Origin: Symbiodinium microadriaticum
Taxonomy: Eukaryota; Sar; Dinophyceae; Suessiales; Symbiodiniaceae
DNA: 64,000 bases
Direction of reading: 5' to 3'
Assembly: GCA_001939145.1 (NCBI GenBank)
Contig: LSRX01000286.1
Location: 493,387-557,386, forward strand
The position numbers were made by a program, and so were the translations under genes. Of the stretch, positions 1 through 9,739 are shown one piece after another; positions within the stretch are counted from its first letter, which is position 1; each line of letters begins with the position of its first letter. The notes beneath the pieces are model-generated. The model had not been told where the DNA came from. It made no database searches and worked only from the letters and a program-made list of their open reading frames with translations.

Positions 1-177
1 CCTACTGGTGACTCATTCCAATGAAGTCTTAAGTGTGCAGGCGCAGTTTGACATCTGGTAAAAAACAAACTTGGGAGGCGAATTGGTGGACTCATGTGCC
101 CCAGTGGGCGGAGCCACGTCATCTTTCCCATCTCCGTTGGGCCACGACCCGTTTAGGAGCCTTAAACCCTGAACCCT

Positions 178-430
178 GACCTTGAACCCGGTTTCGGTTT
201 TAGGGTCATGGTTTAGGGTTTAGGGTTGCGGTTCAGGGTTTAGGGTTTAGGGTTGCAAGTTGGCAGAGGTCGATCCAAGTTTGATCCGGTTGTGCCAGAA
301 CTTCGCACAGCCGCAGAGACCTCTGGTTTAGGGTTTCAGGGTTTACAGGGCATTAGGGTTTATAGGGGTTTAGGGATTTAGGGGTTTAGGGTTTAGGGTT
401 TGGAGTTTCAGGGTTTTGGGGGTTTACCAA
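178..430 (+). repeat. Interstitial telomere-like cluster (TTTAGGG)
   Basis: Degenerate TTTAGGG/TTTAGGGG heptamers occur in several short runs, separated by a unique 60 bp fragment (about 256-325). The first 180 bases hold no gene I can support. The same heptamer is the telomere repeat of dinoflagellates, chromerids and many plants, but the runs are too short and broken to be a chromosome end. Confidence 0.85.
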
Positions 431-554
431 CTCTTCACCTTGAGCCATCCCCTCCAACAAATCCCCCCTCCACTCTGAAGCAAAAGTCTAACCCCCCAAA
501 TCCTTGAGCTACCAGCATGTAGGTTTTTTGTTGTATATTGGTATAAATAAATAA

Positions 555-629
555 GTATATATATATATATATATTTCTATTATATATATATATACACACA
601 CACACACCTCTCTCTCTCTCCCTCTCTCC
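555..629. repeat. Compound microsatellite (TA)n-(CA)n-(CT)n
   Basis: Alternating TA passes into CA and then CT dinucleotides. An open frame on the minus strand here is only translated microsatellite. Confidence 0.95.
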
Positions 630-660
630 GGGGGTTATGATAAGATCCTGCAAAGAGGTA

Positions 661-812
661 GGTCATGGAAGTTGAAGGTAGGGTTTAGGGTAGGTTAGGG
701 ATTAGGGTGTAGGGTTGGGGCCCATTACGTTAGACGTACTGTTCAAGGGATTCTTCAAGGGTTCCTCAAGTATGGTTCAAGGGTTCAGGGTTTAGGGTTT
801 AGGTCAAGTATG
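661..812 (+). repeat. Interstitial TTTAGGG cluster
   Basis: Loose TTTAGGG-derived heptamers mixed with a short 'aagggttc' direct repeat (about 745-790). No coding signal. Confidence 0.7.
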
Positions 813-841
813 GTGCACGCCCAGCACGGTAAAGCCGCAAG

Positions 842-909
842 GGGTTTTGACTGCCCACGCCATACAAGGCTGCCGAGGCGGCGAAGGAGCAGGTGACGGA
901 TTCCTGTTG
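842..909 (+). other. Possible exon fragment with GTAAGT donor
   Basis: A GC-richer stretch open in two frames ends at a textbook splice donor (GTAAGT at 910-915). It lies between a telomere-like cluster and palindrome PAL-B1, which starts 10 bp past the exon edge. One frame reads an Ala/Lys/Glu-rich peptide with the motif KAAEAAKEQV. No homology recognised. It could be a lone exon, a gene remnant or chance. Confidence 0.2.
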
Positions 910-918
910 GTAAGTGTA

Positions 919-1026
919 CCCATAGACTCCAAAGTAGTTCCTTTTTGTGGTTTATATTTAGCATCCTATTATATTCAGGATCCTACAAGGTATTCCCCAA
1001 AAAGGAACGACTATGGAGCCCATGGG
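919..1026. mobile_element. Palindromic element PAL-B1 (MITE-like)
   Basis: Imperfect inverted repeat starting TA|CCCATAGACTCC and ending GGAGCCCATGGG|TA, with a further paired block around AGTAGTTCC / GGAACGACT. The TA on each side looks like a target duplication. Family members are at 11164, 13443, 29421 and 62945. Confidence 0.7.
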
Positions 1027-1552
1027 TAGGTTGTTTAGGGTTTAGGGTTGCTGGATTGGGGTAGACCAGGTCTTTTTAGAAGGGTGCCGCCTTGCTCCTG
1101 GGTGCCCAAAAGAGGGGCCCTAGTTCAGAGAACTGTCGATTGGTGAGTGTTGCGTATGATAGGAGGGGCTGGGTCAGATGGTTTAGGAGGTTTAGAGGTT
1201 TAAGGCCTGTGGCATGGGTGAGTGCTTCTACCGGGTTTCGGGGCGATGAGTAGAAACCCCAAAATGCCTAAGGTTAGTTACATCTTGCCGCCATGCAGGA
1301 ACCATTGGACATGCTGCGTCTCTTCCCCATGGATACATGAAGAAGGGACGCTTCAACCCTAAGACCCAAAAGCCCTTTAAAAGCCCTAAATCCTCCCTGA
1401 CCCCAAGCCACCCCTGAACCCCCACAGATTCCCTTTGAGGGATCCTTTTAAAGGTCCAACCTAAGATACACCAGCCCCAGTCTGAAGCACCGTGACTCCT
1501 CAAAAACGACCCTAAACCCTCTCAAACCTTCCTTTCTAAGGCTCCCTACCCT
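1027..1552. other. Non-coding spacer
   Basis: A short TTTAGGG pair lies at 1035-1048 and minor CCCTAAA-like pieces at 1340-1530. Open frames here are short with no recognisable motif. No gene seen. Confidence 0.6.
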
Positions 1553-1656
1553 CACGGTGGAGGATATAAATCCTGCATTGCCCATAGTAAGGAATGTATC
1601 GTAATTCCCATGGTGTAGGCCCTTAAAGGTAATGCAGGATGTATATCATTAACAGT
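1553..1656. mobile_element. Palindromic element PAL-C1
   Basis: Inverted repeat of the 'gatataaatcctgcat' family. The left arm has ACGGTGGAGGATATAAATCC and the right arm GGATGTATATCATTAACAGT. Related copies are at 9631, 17544 (half), 17888, 46708 and 57623. Confidence 0.7.
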
Positions 1657-2280
1657 ATGACTTCTTTACATAACAAGTTTTCCTTTAAGAGAGGTTATAA
1701 AGCCCAACACCCCAGAACCCTTTAGCAGCGTTTTTTTTCCTAAGCTGCTTACGGCCCAGTCATGGGGTTTAGGGTACAAGGGGTTAGGGGTTTGGGGTTT
1801 TGGGTAAATTTCAGGGCTGCTTGGGGTATGGATTTACGGTTCAGGCGCTTATACGGGTACAGAGCTTAGGGGCTTAGAGTACAGGGTGTAGAGGTTTAGG
1901 ACTAGTGCCTCAAGACGGTAGCCGCCCGTTCCCAGATGATTCCACACGTATAGTCTTACCATGACCCTAAACCTTAAAACGTAGGCCATCGAACCCGCCA
2001 GCTGTCATTGATCCCAGTGCCATGTCATAAGACTGGTGTTTTCCAGGGACTAGCTCTGGGCCAGACTGCTTCTACAGTCAACCATCATTGAATACGGGGC
2101 TTCTAGTCTAGAATGTATGTTAATCTTCTTTCTGTCGTCTTGAAGCATCTTGAAGCCCGAAACCATACACCCTAAACTCTGTGCTGCTGCACGTAGACCT
2201 GAACCCTGTCAGGAAGGGCAGACCCCGCCTAGGCACACTTAACTTAAACCCTACACTCCTGGATCCTCGACCCCTTGACG
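1657..2280. other. Non-coding spacer
   Basis: Unique-looking fragments with scattered single TTTAGGG/CCCTAAA heptamers (for example 1768-1800). No gene, RNA or clear palindrome seen. Confidence 0.55.
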
Positions 2281-2400
2281 CGAAGCCCCTAAACCCTAAA
2301 ATCTCAAAGCTCTAACTCCCGAACACCCTAAAACCCTAAACCCTTAAACCCCTAAAACCAGAAACTCGAAACCCCGAAACCCTAAACGCCCTAAGCCATC
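2281..2400 (-). repeat. Interstitial CCCTAAA cluster
   Basis: Runs of CCCTAAA and CCCCTAAA. An oppositely oriented G-rich cluster starts about 85 bp downstream, so the two face away from each other. Confidence 0.85.
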
Positions 2401-2483
2401 CGGCCCCACCGGCCCCACCCCCGGTCAGGCGCTGCAGACGCAGCAGCGGAATAAGGACTTGGCAATGAAGGCTCCAGTTGTCT

Positions 2484-2690
2484 TAGGGTTTAAGGGGTTT
2501 GGGGGTTTCGGGTTTAAGGGCTTTGGGGGTTTAGGGCTTAGGGGGTTTAGGGTTCAAGGGGTTTGGGGGTTTAGGATTTAGGGCTTAAGGGGTTTGGGGG
2601 TTTAGGGTTTAGGGCTTGAGGGGTTTGGGGGTTTAGGGTTTAAGGCTTCAGGGGTTTGGGGGTTTAGTTTAGGGTTTACCTAGACCTAGA
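2484..2690 (+). repeat. Higher-order G-rich telomere-like array
   Basis: About five copies of a unit near 37 bp, each made of TTTAGGG-derived heptamers plus the block AAGGGGTTTGGGGG. The closely spaced runs of 3-5 G on one strand could form G-quadruplexes. This is more regular than the other clusters and looks locally tandem-amplified. Confidence 0.8.
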
Positions 2691-2770
2691 CCCCAAAGAA
2701 CCTGCCATTTTATGGATTTATGCAAGGAATTCATAATAAGGAACCCTGAATAGGTACTTTAGGATCCAGG
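2679..2770. mobile_element. Palindromic element PAL-I1
   Basis: TA|CCTAGACCTAGACC at the left and TTTAGGATCCAGG|TA at the right. Internal arms pair around AAAGAACCT / AGGTACTTT, with 'cataataagg' near the centre. A related, larger composite is at 52972-53220. Confidence 0.55.
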
Positions 2771-3322
2771 TAGGGCTTAGGGTTTAGACCGCAGCAAGTA
2801 TATAGGGTTTATGGCTTGGGGTTCAGAGTTTTCCGGGTTTAGGGTTTGGGGTTTTGTGTTTTAGGTTTGGCGTTTAGGGTTTAAGGCTTTATATAATCTA
2901 CCAGGAGTTGGAATAATTCGGAGAAATATTATCGTTTGATTGTCCGTAATATGTTTGCTAGATAACTAAAGCAAAACCCCAAAGCCATTGAGTATTTACT
3001 GGGGCCCCTCCCTGCAACTCTGAGGTTCAACGTGTACTTTAAAGGTTCTTGGTGCGCAGAGTCTCCGAGGTTGGGTGGTGGTGGTCGTGGTTCAATCTCA
3101 ATGTAAGCTTCGGTCTCGCATGTGGTAGCAAATTAAGCTCAAGGTTTAGGGTTTAGGGGTTTCATTGAATATTGGAGGCCCGTGCAACAAAGTTTGCTGC
3201 CGAAGATCCCACGAACCTAAGCTCTCAACCCGTACAGTGCCACGTCGGTGTGCATCGGTATCAGCCAGTGGCACACAACAATGATCTGCAAGCCAGCAAG
3301 ACCCAACTCGTGACGTAGCAAT
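2771..3322. other. Non-coding spacer with isolated heptamers
   Basis: Degenerate TTTAGGG blocks at 2776-2885 and 3142-3160. The rest is unique-looking. No coding or RNA feature seen. Confidence 0.55.
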
Positions 3323-3401
3323 CCCTAACCCTCCAGGTACCTTCTATATAGGGCCCTAGGGGCTCTAGTACCCTATATAGTAGGTACCTGGGGGGTTAGG
3401 G
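3323..3401. mobile_element. Palindromic element PAL-A1
   Basis: A 79 bp near-perfect palindrome from CCCTAACCCTCCAGGTACC to GGTACCTGGGGGGTTAGGG with paired inner arms. A possible 3 bp direct repeat (AAT) flanks it. Copies PAL-A2 (7641) and PAL-A3 (55497) have longer flanking direct repeats. Confidence 0.8.
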
Positions 3402-3881
3402 AATGAGCGTGAGCTGATCCTTTGAGGTTTAGGATTTAAGGTCTAGGGATGTTTAGGACCAAGTTTAGGATTCAAGTTTAGGCCATGAGCCTGTACCCTA
3501 AACCCTAAACCAGTCCTCACTTTGAAGTCTTTAAACCCTCAACATCACGAGCCTTAGTGATACCCGACCTGGTTCTTTTGAACCCTATAACTTCGTAGCT
3601 GAATGCTTACATTTTTTGGCATAGTATGACCCCTTATAGAACTGAAAGTGTACACTTTTCTGTGCTTATGAACTCAGCAACTAAGATAAAGGTCTAGGGC
3701 TTAGGGTGTGGGATCAGAGCCGAACTACCATTTGCAGCGCTTTGGGGGCTGCAGCCCTCAGGGTCCATGTACCCCGATAGTATCTATGGTGGCCCTAGCC
3801 CTAAGGGTGCATGTGCCCGAATAGGGCTGGTTCCTTTCAGGAGTCCTATAAGGTCTCTTTCCGGGTTCCATAAAGGGTCTA
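3402..3881. other. Non-coding spacer, PAL-F debris
   Basis: Scattered heptamers at 3425-3510. Partial PAL-F termini (AGGGTCCATGTACCC) at about 3758-3840 give a degraded inverted pair. No gene seen. Confidence 0.5.
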
Positions 3882-3986
3882 AGGGTCCATGTACTCATAT
3901 TAGTAGGGACTGTGGCCACAAAGTACCCAAATAGGGACTACTTTAAAGCCAAAGTATATGCTATTTCGGTACATGGACCCCTAGGG
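3882..3986. mobile_element. Palindromic element PAL-F1
   Basis: TA|AGGGTCCATGTA at the left and TACATGGACCCCTAGGG|TA at the right. Inner paired blocks resemble 'aaagtacccaaatagggactacttt'. Relatives are at 12720, 38088, 40754, 47407 and 50957. A half copy of the right side follows at about 4015-4060. Confidence 0.75.
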
Positions 3987-4471
3987 TAAAGTATCTATAT
4001 CCGGACTGCAGTAATTAAGGCCAAGGCATGTACTGTATCAGTACATAGATCGTTGGGGTAGTGTATCCAAGCTGCCTAACAACACGGAGGGGAAAAAGCA
4101 AGCTGTCAAATCGTTCCTTACGCTATCAGGTATATCGGACATGGAACACTTTCAGTACTTATCCACATAAGTCCCGCGTCAATGTTTTACATACGAGAAC
4201 AGCACAACCACCTCGATGCGGCGAGAGGTGGTCCCAGGGCAATGCCCTGACCCCAAACCTCTAAATCCGCGAAATCGCCAAGCCACCCTCAACCTCTAAG
4301 CCCTAAGCTTTCCTACACGCTACCTGAACCCACCAGAACCTTCTGTTTGTAGGTTGTCATTCAATTAGGTTCAACTATATAAGACTCTCGGAGCCCGTGA
4401 AATGAACCCTTAAACCCAAAAGATTCATACACTGTAAGTGCCGTTGAGCGTGCAAGAGCATATTCACAACA
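3987..4471. other. Non-coding spacer
   Basis: A 67-codon open frame (4061-4264) has no recognisable motif and ends in CCCTAAA-like DNA. Nothing else supportable. Confidence 0.5.
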
Positions 4472-4770
4472 TTAGGGTTTAGGGGTTACGGGTTTAGGGT
4501 TGCAAGGGTTTAGGGGTTTAGGGTTCACGGTTTAAAGGTGTTTGGGGTTTAACAGTTTAGGAGTTGGGTTTAGGGTTTACGGTAGCTAGTATTTTGAGCC
4601 GAGCTAGGCCAAAGTCTTGGAGCAGCGGGCGCGCATGGAGGGTGCCAAGGCAACCCGCCACACAGATGTTCAACCTAAACCCTAAACCCTAAAACCCTGA
4701 ACCCCTAAACCCTAAAACCCCAAACCCTAAAGCCTAAAACCCAAAGCCCTAAAACCCTAAACCCGAAAAC
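4472..4770. repeat. Facing telomere-like clusters (TTTAGGG then CCCTAAA)
   Basis: A G-rich cluster (4472-4580) is followed, after about 95 bp of GC-rich unique DNA, by a C-rich cluster (4674-4770). Two arrays pointing at each other is the arrangement expected of an old end-to-end join, though here both are short and degenerate. Confidence 0.75.
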
Positions 4771-4862
4771 CGATGGCTTTAGGGACTCAGGCCTGCAGTT
4801 TAAAGCTCCCTTGGCCCCAAAAGCCGGAGCCCTCCCCCAGAAATCCCAAGACCCTTCCTTTA

Positions 4863-4982
4863 CTTAAGGGATCATGGGACTTAGTAAGTAGGGTCATAAT
4901 TAAGGTAGCTCTACTTATATCTACTTCTAACCCTAATTAAGGGACTTATAACCTTACTTACTAAGTCCCATGATCCTCCAAG
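4863..4982. mobile_element. Palindromic element PAL-D1
   Basis: Long inverted repeat with GATCATGGGACTTAGTAAG at the left and its complement at the right. The outer ends are TA|CTTAAGG and CCTCCAAG|TA. Copies are at 29703, 45050, 57789, 55297 (related) and 56642 (degenerate). Confidence 0.85.
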
Positions 4983-5440
4983 TAGGCGCCTGAGGCTTAG
5001 CGGATTTTCCTTAGAAGAGTACCCTTGCTTCCGGGGCCCTCGTATTCTGGGTGTTCCTTAGGGAAGAATTTGGTGCTTAGGATTTTGGGGGTTGGGGTCA
5101 GGTCTGATTCTTCAAATCTCAACCCCAAAGGATGATTGAGTATGCTTCATTTTGGGTTGGGTCAAAGCGGGGTAGGGTTTCGGGTTTGGGGCTTATAGAG
5201 GTCAAAAAGGGCACATAGTATCCAGCATCCCACTATTTGACAATTCTGTTATGCCCCTGTAGGTTTTCTGTCCCGAGTGCCCGCGACCCAAATTGCCATG
5301 GAAGCCAATAGGACATGGTTCCTTGTCGAAGCCCCTATGCCCGCAACAGAGACTGTAGCTCTTACCGGTTCCCGGTTCGTCGGGTGGTGTAACTGAAGGT
5401 TGAGACCAGTAGAGTGGCCGGTATTCGGTAAGAAGAAATA
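4983..5440. other. Non-coding spacer
   Basis: Mostly unique DNA without long open frames or palindromes. Confidence 0.5.
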
Positions 5441-5600
5441 GCCCGAAACCCTAAAACCCTAAGGCCTAAAGCCCTGAGACCCTAAACCCTAAGACAAACC
5501 GTAAACCCTAAGCCTTATAAACCCTTATAATCCCTAAACCCTATAAGCCCTAAAGCCTAAAGCCGTAACGAGAGCTATTAGGGCTTAGGGTTTAAGTTTA
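5441..5600 (-). repeat. Interstitial CCCTAAA cluster
   Basis: Degenerate CCCTAAA/CCCTAAG heptamers turn over to TTTAGGG at about 5578-5600. Confidence 0.75.
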
Positions 5601-5904
5601 GGGACCAAAACACCGCAACTCTGAACCCCATTGAAAAAAGACGTGTACATCCTTAACACAACCCTTCACATTACCAGTACATAATGCTACGGCGGAACGA
5701 AAGTTCGCCGCATGACCTGTAACTTGACTCCTCGTGCAATCTCCCGAGATTCAAGCGTATGAATGACTCTAAACCCTAAGCCCTAAAAAAACCTAAACCC
5801 TAAAACTGCTTGTCCTCTTCGCCTATCTGCAGTATGGGCCCCAAGGCTCTATGTACTTATATATACTTACAGTAGGCCTTAAATACTTCGGCCTTAAATG
5901 CTTA

Positions 5905-6017
5905 CCCAGAGGGTCCAACGATACTACCATTATGGAGGTGGACTCCAAAATGACCATCCTAATCATGGCTTTGGGGGACCTAAGTCCATAATCGTAGTGT
6001 ATATGGACCCTCTCGGT
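5905..6017. mobile_element. Palindromic element PAL-G1
   Basis: TA|CCCAGAGGGTCCA then GATACTACCATTATGG at the left; ATAATCGTAGTG then TGGACCCTCTCGGT|TA at the right. Relatives are at 54823 and 58676. Confidence 0.75.
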
Positions 6018-6298
6018 TAGGCCTTTAAGTGCTTATAGAGGAACCCCTGTAAGGCTTAAGTATATACTATATAGGTACATGGAGCCTTAGGACCTTGGGA
6101 CGTGCATGTCAGTGAGGGGATCCTCCGTATGTCCAAATTTTCTCCCCGGGATGTAATGTAGGGCAGGCCTCTGCGAAAAGGATCCTCAGTACCTTCATTG
6201 GGGCATAGTCCGGGTTAGCTATCCAACTTGCAATAGGCTCCCTTAAACCAGAAGCCTACTTTCTACGATGTAGGCACTTAGGACCCTTTCAGAACCGG

Positions 6299-6461
6299 AC
6301 CTTCTGATGGAATGAGCCAGCCTAAACCAAAAAACATCAACAAGACCGGAATGAGCCAGCCTAAACCCTAAGCCCTAAACAACAAGACGGTTCTGATGGA
6401 ATGGGCCAATCTAAACCCTTAGAAACCCTAAGCAACAAGACCTTCTGCTGGAATGAGCCAG
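6299..6461 (+). repeat. Short tandem-like repeat, GGAATGAGCCAGCCTAAACC unit
   Basis: About four degenerate copies of a unit containing TTCTGATGGAATGAGCCAGC, then a CCCTAA-type run, then CAACAAGACC. Spacing is irregular because the telomere-like part varies in length. Confidence 0.75.
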
Positions 6462-6542
6462 CCCTTCAGCGCTCAAGCCGCCAGGTCGCTGCAGTGACGA
6501 AGGTAGTGACTAAGATGGCGGCGGAGAAGGACCAGCCAGAAA

Positions 6543-6715
6543 GCTTAGGGTTTAGGGGCTTTAGGGTTTTAGGGGTTTAGGGGTTAGGGTTTCGGGGTTT
6601 AGGGTTTAAAGAGTTTAGGGGTTTGGGGTTTACGGGTTTAGGGGTTTAGGGTGGTTTAGGGTTCAGGGGGTTGTTAGGGGTTTAGGGTCTATAGGGTTTA
6701 GGGTTTAAAGGGCTG
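6543..6715 (+). repeat. Interstitial TTTAGGG cluster
   Basis: Dense run of TTTAGGG and TTTAGGGG with few interruptions, followed at 6729 by a single N. Confidence 0.9.
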
Positions 6716-6734
6716 CTCTGCGGGCTTTNAACCT

Positions 6735-6970
6735 GTAAAGCGAACCCCGTAAGCAGAACCTCAAAACATACCCCCCGATAAGCAAAACCTGAAAAGATAC
6801 CCACCCAAGAAGCAGAACCTCAAATGATACCCATAAGCAAACCGGTAAACAAGAAGGCAGCCAGAAGCCCGGAACGTGCTTGCCCTCCCCTCCCCTCGAA
6901 ATCCTGAAACGATACCCCCCGATAGGCAAAACCTGAAAAAGTACCCTCCAATAATAAGCAAAGCCCTTCG
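6735..6970. repeat. Degenerate tandem repeat of about 30 bp
   Basis: Repeated blocks of the form GATAAGCAAAACCTGAAAAG and AAGCAGAACCTCAAATG, each joined by 'ataccc'. Five or so copies are visible. Overlapping minus-strand open frames here are repeats in translation, not genes. Confidence 0.7.
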
Positions 6971-7095
6971 ATAGACCAACAATAGTGTGTGCTTGGGTTG
7001 GGCTTGAAGGGTCTGTGGGCCCGATGAGTTGATGGTCTGGCATCGATGACAGCCTGCAGCATGATTGTATGCGAGAGGATCGTGCAAGTATTATA

Positions 7096-7191
7096 CCCAG
7101 AGACTCCGAAACACCTTAATTAAGATATGTATATACTAAATTATAACAAGAACCCTATATACCTTAATTAAGGGGTTTTGGAGTCGCTGGG
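7096..7191. mobile_element. Palindromic element PAL-H1
   Basis: TA|CCCAGAGACTCC at the left, GGAGTCGCTGGG at the right, with inner arms around CCTTAATTAAG. The second copy is at 61699. Confidence 0.75.
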
Positions 7192-7400
7192 TCACTGGTT
7201 GAGGACAAATGTTTTTGTAGAATCCCCTTAAATTCAATATTAATTAGGGTATATAACAAGAAATCAAAAACTGGGAATTAGACTGTGGAATGACGTCATG
7301 CTTCCGTTTGGGTGACTGCTGGATTCCTTCCCAAAGCTGGACACGCCTCAAGGACCAAGAGACCCTGAAAGATGAGAGCCCTGTACCTACACCCTTATAC

Positions 7401-7457
7401 TAAGGAATCCACGTATGGTATATGAACCTTAAGCCCTTTGAGGGTTCATTTCGTCTT
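7401..7457. repeat. Palindrome PAL-K1 (partial)
   Basis: Contains ATGGTATATGAAC and GGGTTCATTTCGTC around a small stem-loop. The same pieces recur at 63062-63118, so this is a dispersed repeat. Confidence 0.5.
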
Positions 7458-7905
7458 CAAGGCAGAGGCAAGCTGGTTCGGGCGCAGACTCCACTGCGGT
7501 GCAGCAACTGCCGGCCGTGCCTGAGATCGCGACGAGTGCCTCCGCATTTTCGTGCGCCGGAGCGCGAAGACCTACAGCGCCGAGCGGGAGCCCAGCTGAC
7601 ACTTGTCCAGAAACTCAGCATTCCTGGGATGGACCCTATATAACCCTCCAGGTACCTACTGTATAGGGTCCTAGGGCCTCTAGTACACTATATAGAAGGT
7701 ACCCGGAGGGTTAGGGTTTCCTGGGATGGATATGGCACATGAGATCCGGCACGCCCCCCGCCGCCCTGGCAAGCGAGCACAGACCTCACTCGTGGCTGTG
7801 CACTTAGGCCACGGGGGTTCAAAGGCATGTCGGCAGAGACTCGCAAACTTCGCCCCATGTCTCACCTGAGGCGCCCTCACGAGGCACGAGCTCGGTCCTT
7901 GCATT
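7440..7905 (+). other. GC-rich gene-like block split by PAL-A2
   Basis: GC-rich DNA on both sides of PAL-A2 contrasts with its surroundings. Before the insertion one plus frame is open for about 60 codons and is Ala/Pro/Ser-rich. Flanking copies of TTCCTGGGATGGA suggest the block was once continuous. No domain recognised; strand is uncertain. It could be exon debris. Confidence 0.3.
7641..7716. mobile_element. Palindromic element PAL-A2 with flanking direct repeat
   Basis: Near-perfect palindrome TAACCCTCCAGGTACC ... GGTACCCGGAGGGTTAGGG. TTCCTGGGATGGA occurs just left (7621-7633) and just right (7718-7730), as expected for a target-site duplication. Confidence 0.85.
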
Positions 7906-9620
7906 TCATGCATGTGTTTACGTAGCATGCTCAAAGATTGCCAGTCCCGGGTATATGCATGTATGATCCCGGTGCGGTCGGCCACACATCCCAAAGTAAC
8001 TTTGCTCCCCGTCAGTGCCAGTGGCACCAACTTCACATCTCGGCTTCAATCTCACCAAATCATGAACGAAGGGACGTGGGTTCGGGCCTGAATCAGGCCG
8101 AGGATGTTGGCCGGTGGCCTGCAGTTCGTGGCGATTTGAGGGTTTAGGGTTGAGGGCCTTGTACATCATGGTCTACTTAGAGGTAGGGATGTAGTGAGTG
8201 TTGTAGCGAGCAAGAGCAAAGGTATCTATGGGGTTTACAGTTTCAGAAAAGTAGATAACCTCCAAGCTTCTTGGGGTATGTATGATCTGACCCTTATACA
8301 AGCAAGGTCAAATATGTGGGTTAAGGTTGAGGGTTTGGGGCTTTGTTGGGTGCAACTCCTCCCCCCCCAAAAAAAAGAAGTCGAAGCCCGGAAATCCTTC
8401 TGAGCTCGAAACATCTTCGAACCCAGATGCCTTTTGCCGCCCAAACCTAAACCCTCAACCATAAATGTGTGCAAGTGCTGTCGAGGAGCAGATTCGCGAA
8501 AGTGATGATGAGCAGTAGCTGCCGTTCTTTGGCGGTTTCTGCCACGATGCCCTCCAAAAGCCTTACGAAGCCTAAGCCCAAAACCCCAAAGCTTCAAGCC
8601 GTAGACGCTAAGCTCGAAGCCCTGAATCCAAATGTTGGGCTGCAAGAAAAGCCGACACAGATGCACAATCGGGTCATGAAAGGCTTTGAGATAGCCCCGC
8701 TATGGACCTTGGCAAATTCATAAAAAAAAGAATCCCGATGGTTCATGTTGGGGATAAGGTTTGCACAAGGACCGCCGAAAGAGTCTAGGTATTTAGGTGG
8801 TTTGACAGACGCCAACACTCCCAACCGAGACAAGACCCTGCATCCTGAAGCCCTAACCGGAAACAACCCCAAAGCCCTACATGTAAGAACTGCAATCCCC
8901 AAAACACCGTGCTCAGGACCCTACTGTAGTGACCCTTGGCGTTCATCGGTTTATGGTTTAGGGTTTAGGAGGGTGACCCGCTTGACCTTTGTGCTTTTCG
9001 ATGAGAGCACGGAAAAATGGGAGCCTACCTCTGCCTGGGTTCCCAACTCCATTCTCTAACTCTAACTGTCCATGACCCCAAGGCGTTGAAGGGGTTCCTG
9101 TACAGGTATCTCTCCAGACTCTAAACCCTGACGCCCTTACTTACCCACAGCCATTGAGAGTCTAGTCTTGGAGGCCTCAATCCCTACTCGGACCTTCTCT
9201 GAACGACTGCAATGATGCAGGTAGCGTTCAAAAACTTCTCCGCCAACGAAACTATGGGCTCGAGTGGGAGGACATGCATTCGTATGTTCTTTCGCATTGT
9301 CTTCATGTGGCTCTATCTACTCGTTTGGTCAGCTTCACCCAAACATGGCCTCAGTTCTTGAGGATGTGGACGGTCCTTTCTGCGTTTTTTCTCTTTGTTC
9401 GGTTTCTGGATTTTTCGATTTGCAGCCATGCTGTGCATGTGCTGCGAGTCTGCGGATGACAAGGCTGACATCTTGCCAAGCTATGTTGGGCTCTGAGGGT
9501 TTGAGGTTTGGGTCAGCTGGATAGCGCTTAAGACTTACGTCAGGGACTTGGGGCTTCAAGCCGCAGTAGCCCACCTGCTCAACCAGGTTCCCCCAAGCAG
9601 ATAAACCCTGGACCCTAAAC
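7906..9620. other. Low-repeat region without identifiable gene
   Basis: Few telomere-like heptamers (8138-8150, 8955-8968). Several open frames of 60-140 codons occur on both strands, but none has a recognisable domain and they overlap each other. A spliced gene with short exons cannot be excluded, especially at 8465-8720 and 9250-9530. Confidence 0.4.
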
Positions 9621-9630
9621 CCTAGACATA

Positions 9631-9731
9631 CGGTTGATGATATAAATCCTGCATGACCCACAATAAGGAAAATTCCATAATTCCCATAGTTTAGGGTCCT
9701 TAAGGTAATGCAAGATTTATATCATCAACGG
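9631..9731. mobile_element. Palindromic element PAL-C2 (best copy)
   Basis: Inverted termini of about 25 bp: TA|CGGTTGATGATATAAATC at the left, GATTTATATCATCAACG at the right, with TA one base outside the right end. Centre has AATTCC / GGAATT-type pairing. This is the clearest copy of the family. Confidence 0.85.
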
Positions 9732-9739
9732 TACCTTTG

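Noticed and set aside
435-653. 72-codon minus-strand frame
   Set aside because: It is a translated TA/CA/CT microsatellite.
6735-7087. Overlapping minus-strand frames of 80-112 codons
   Set aside because: They translate a 30 bp tandem repeat and include an N.
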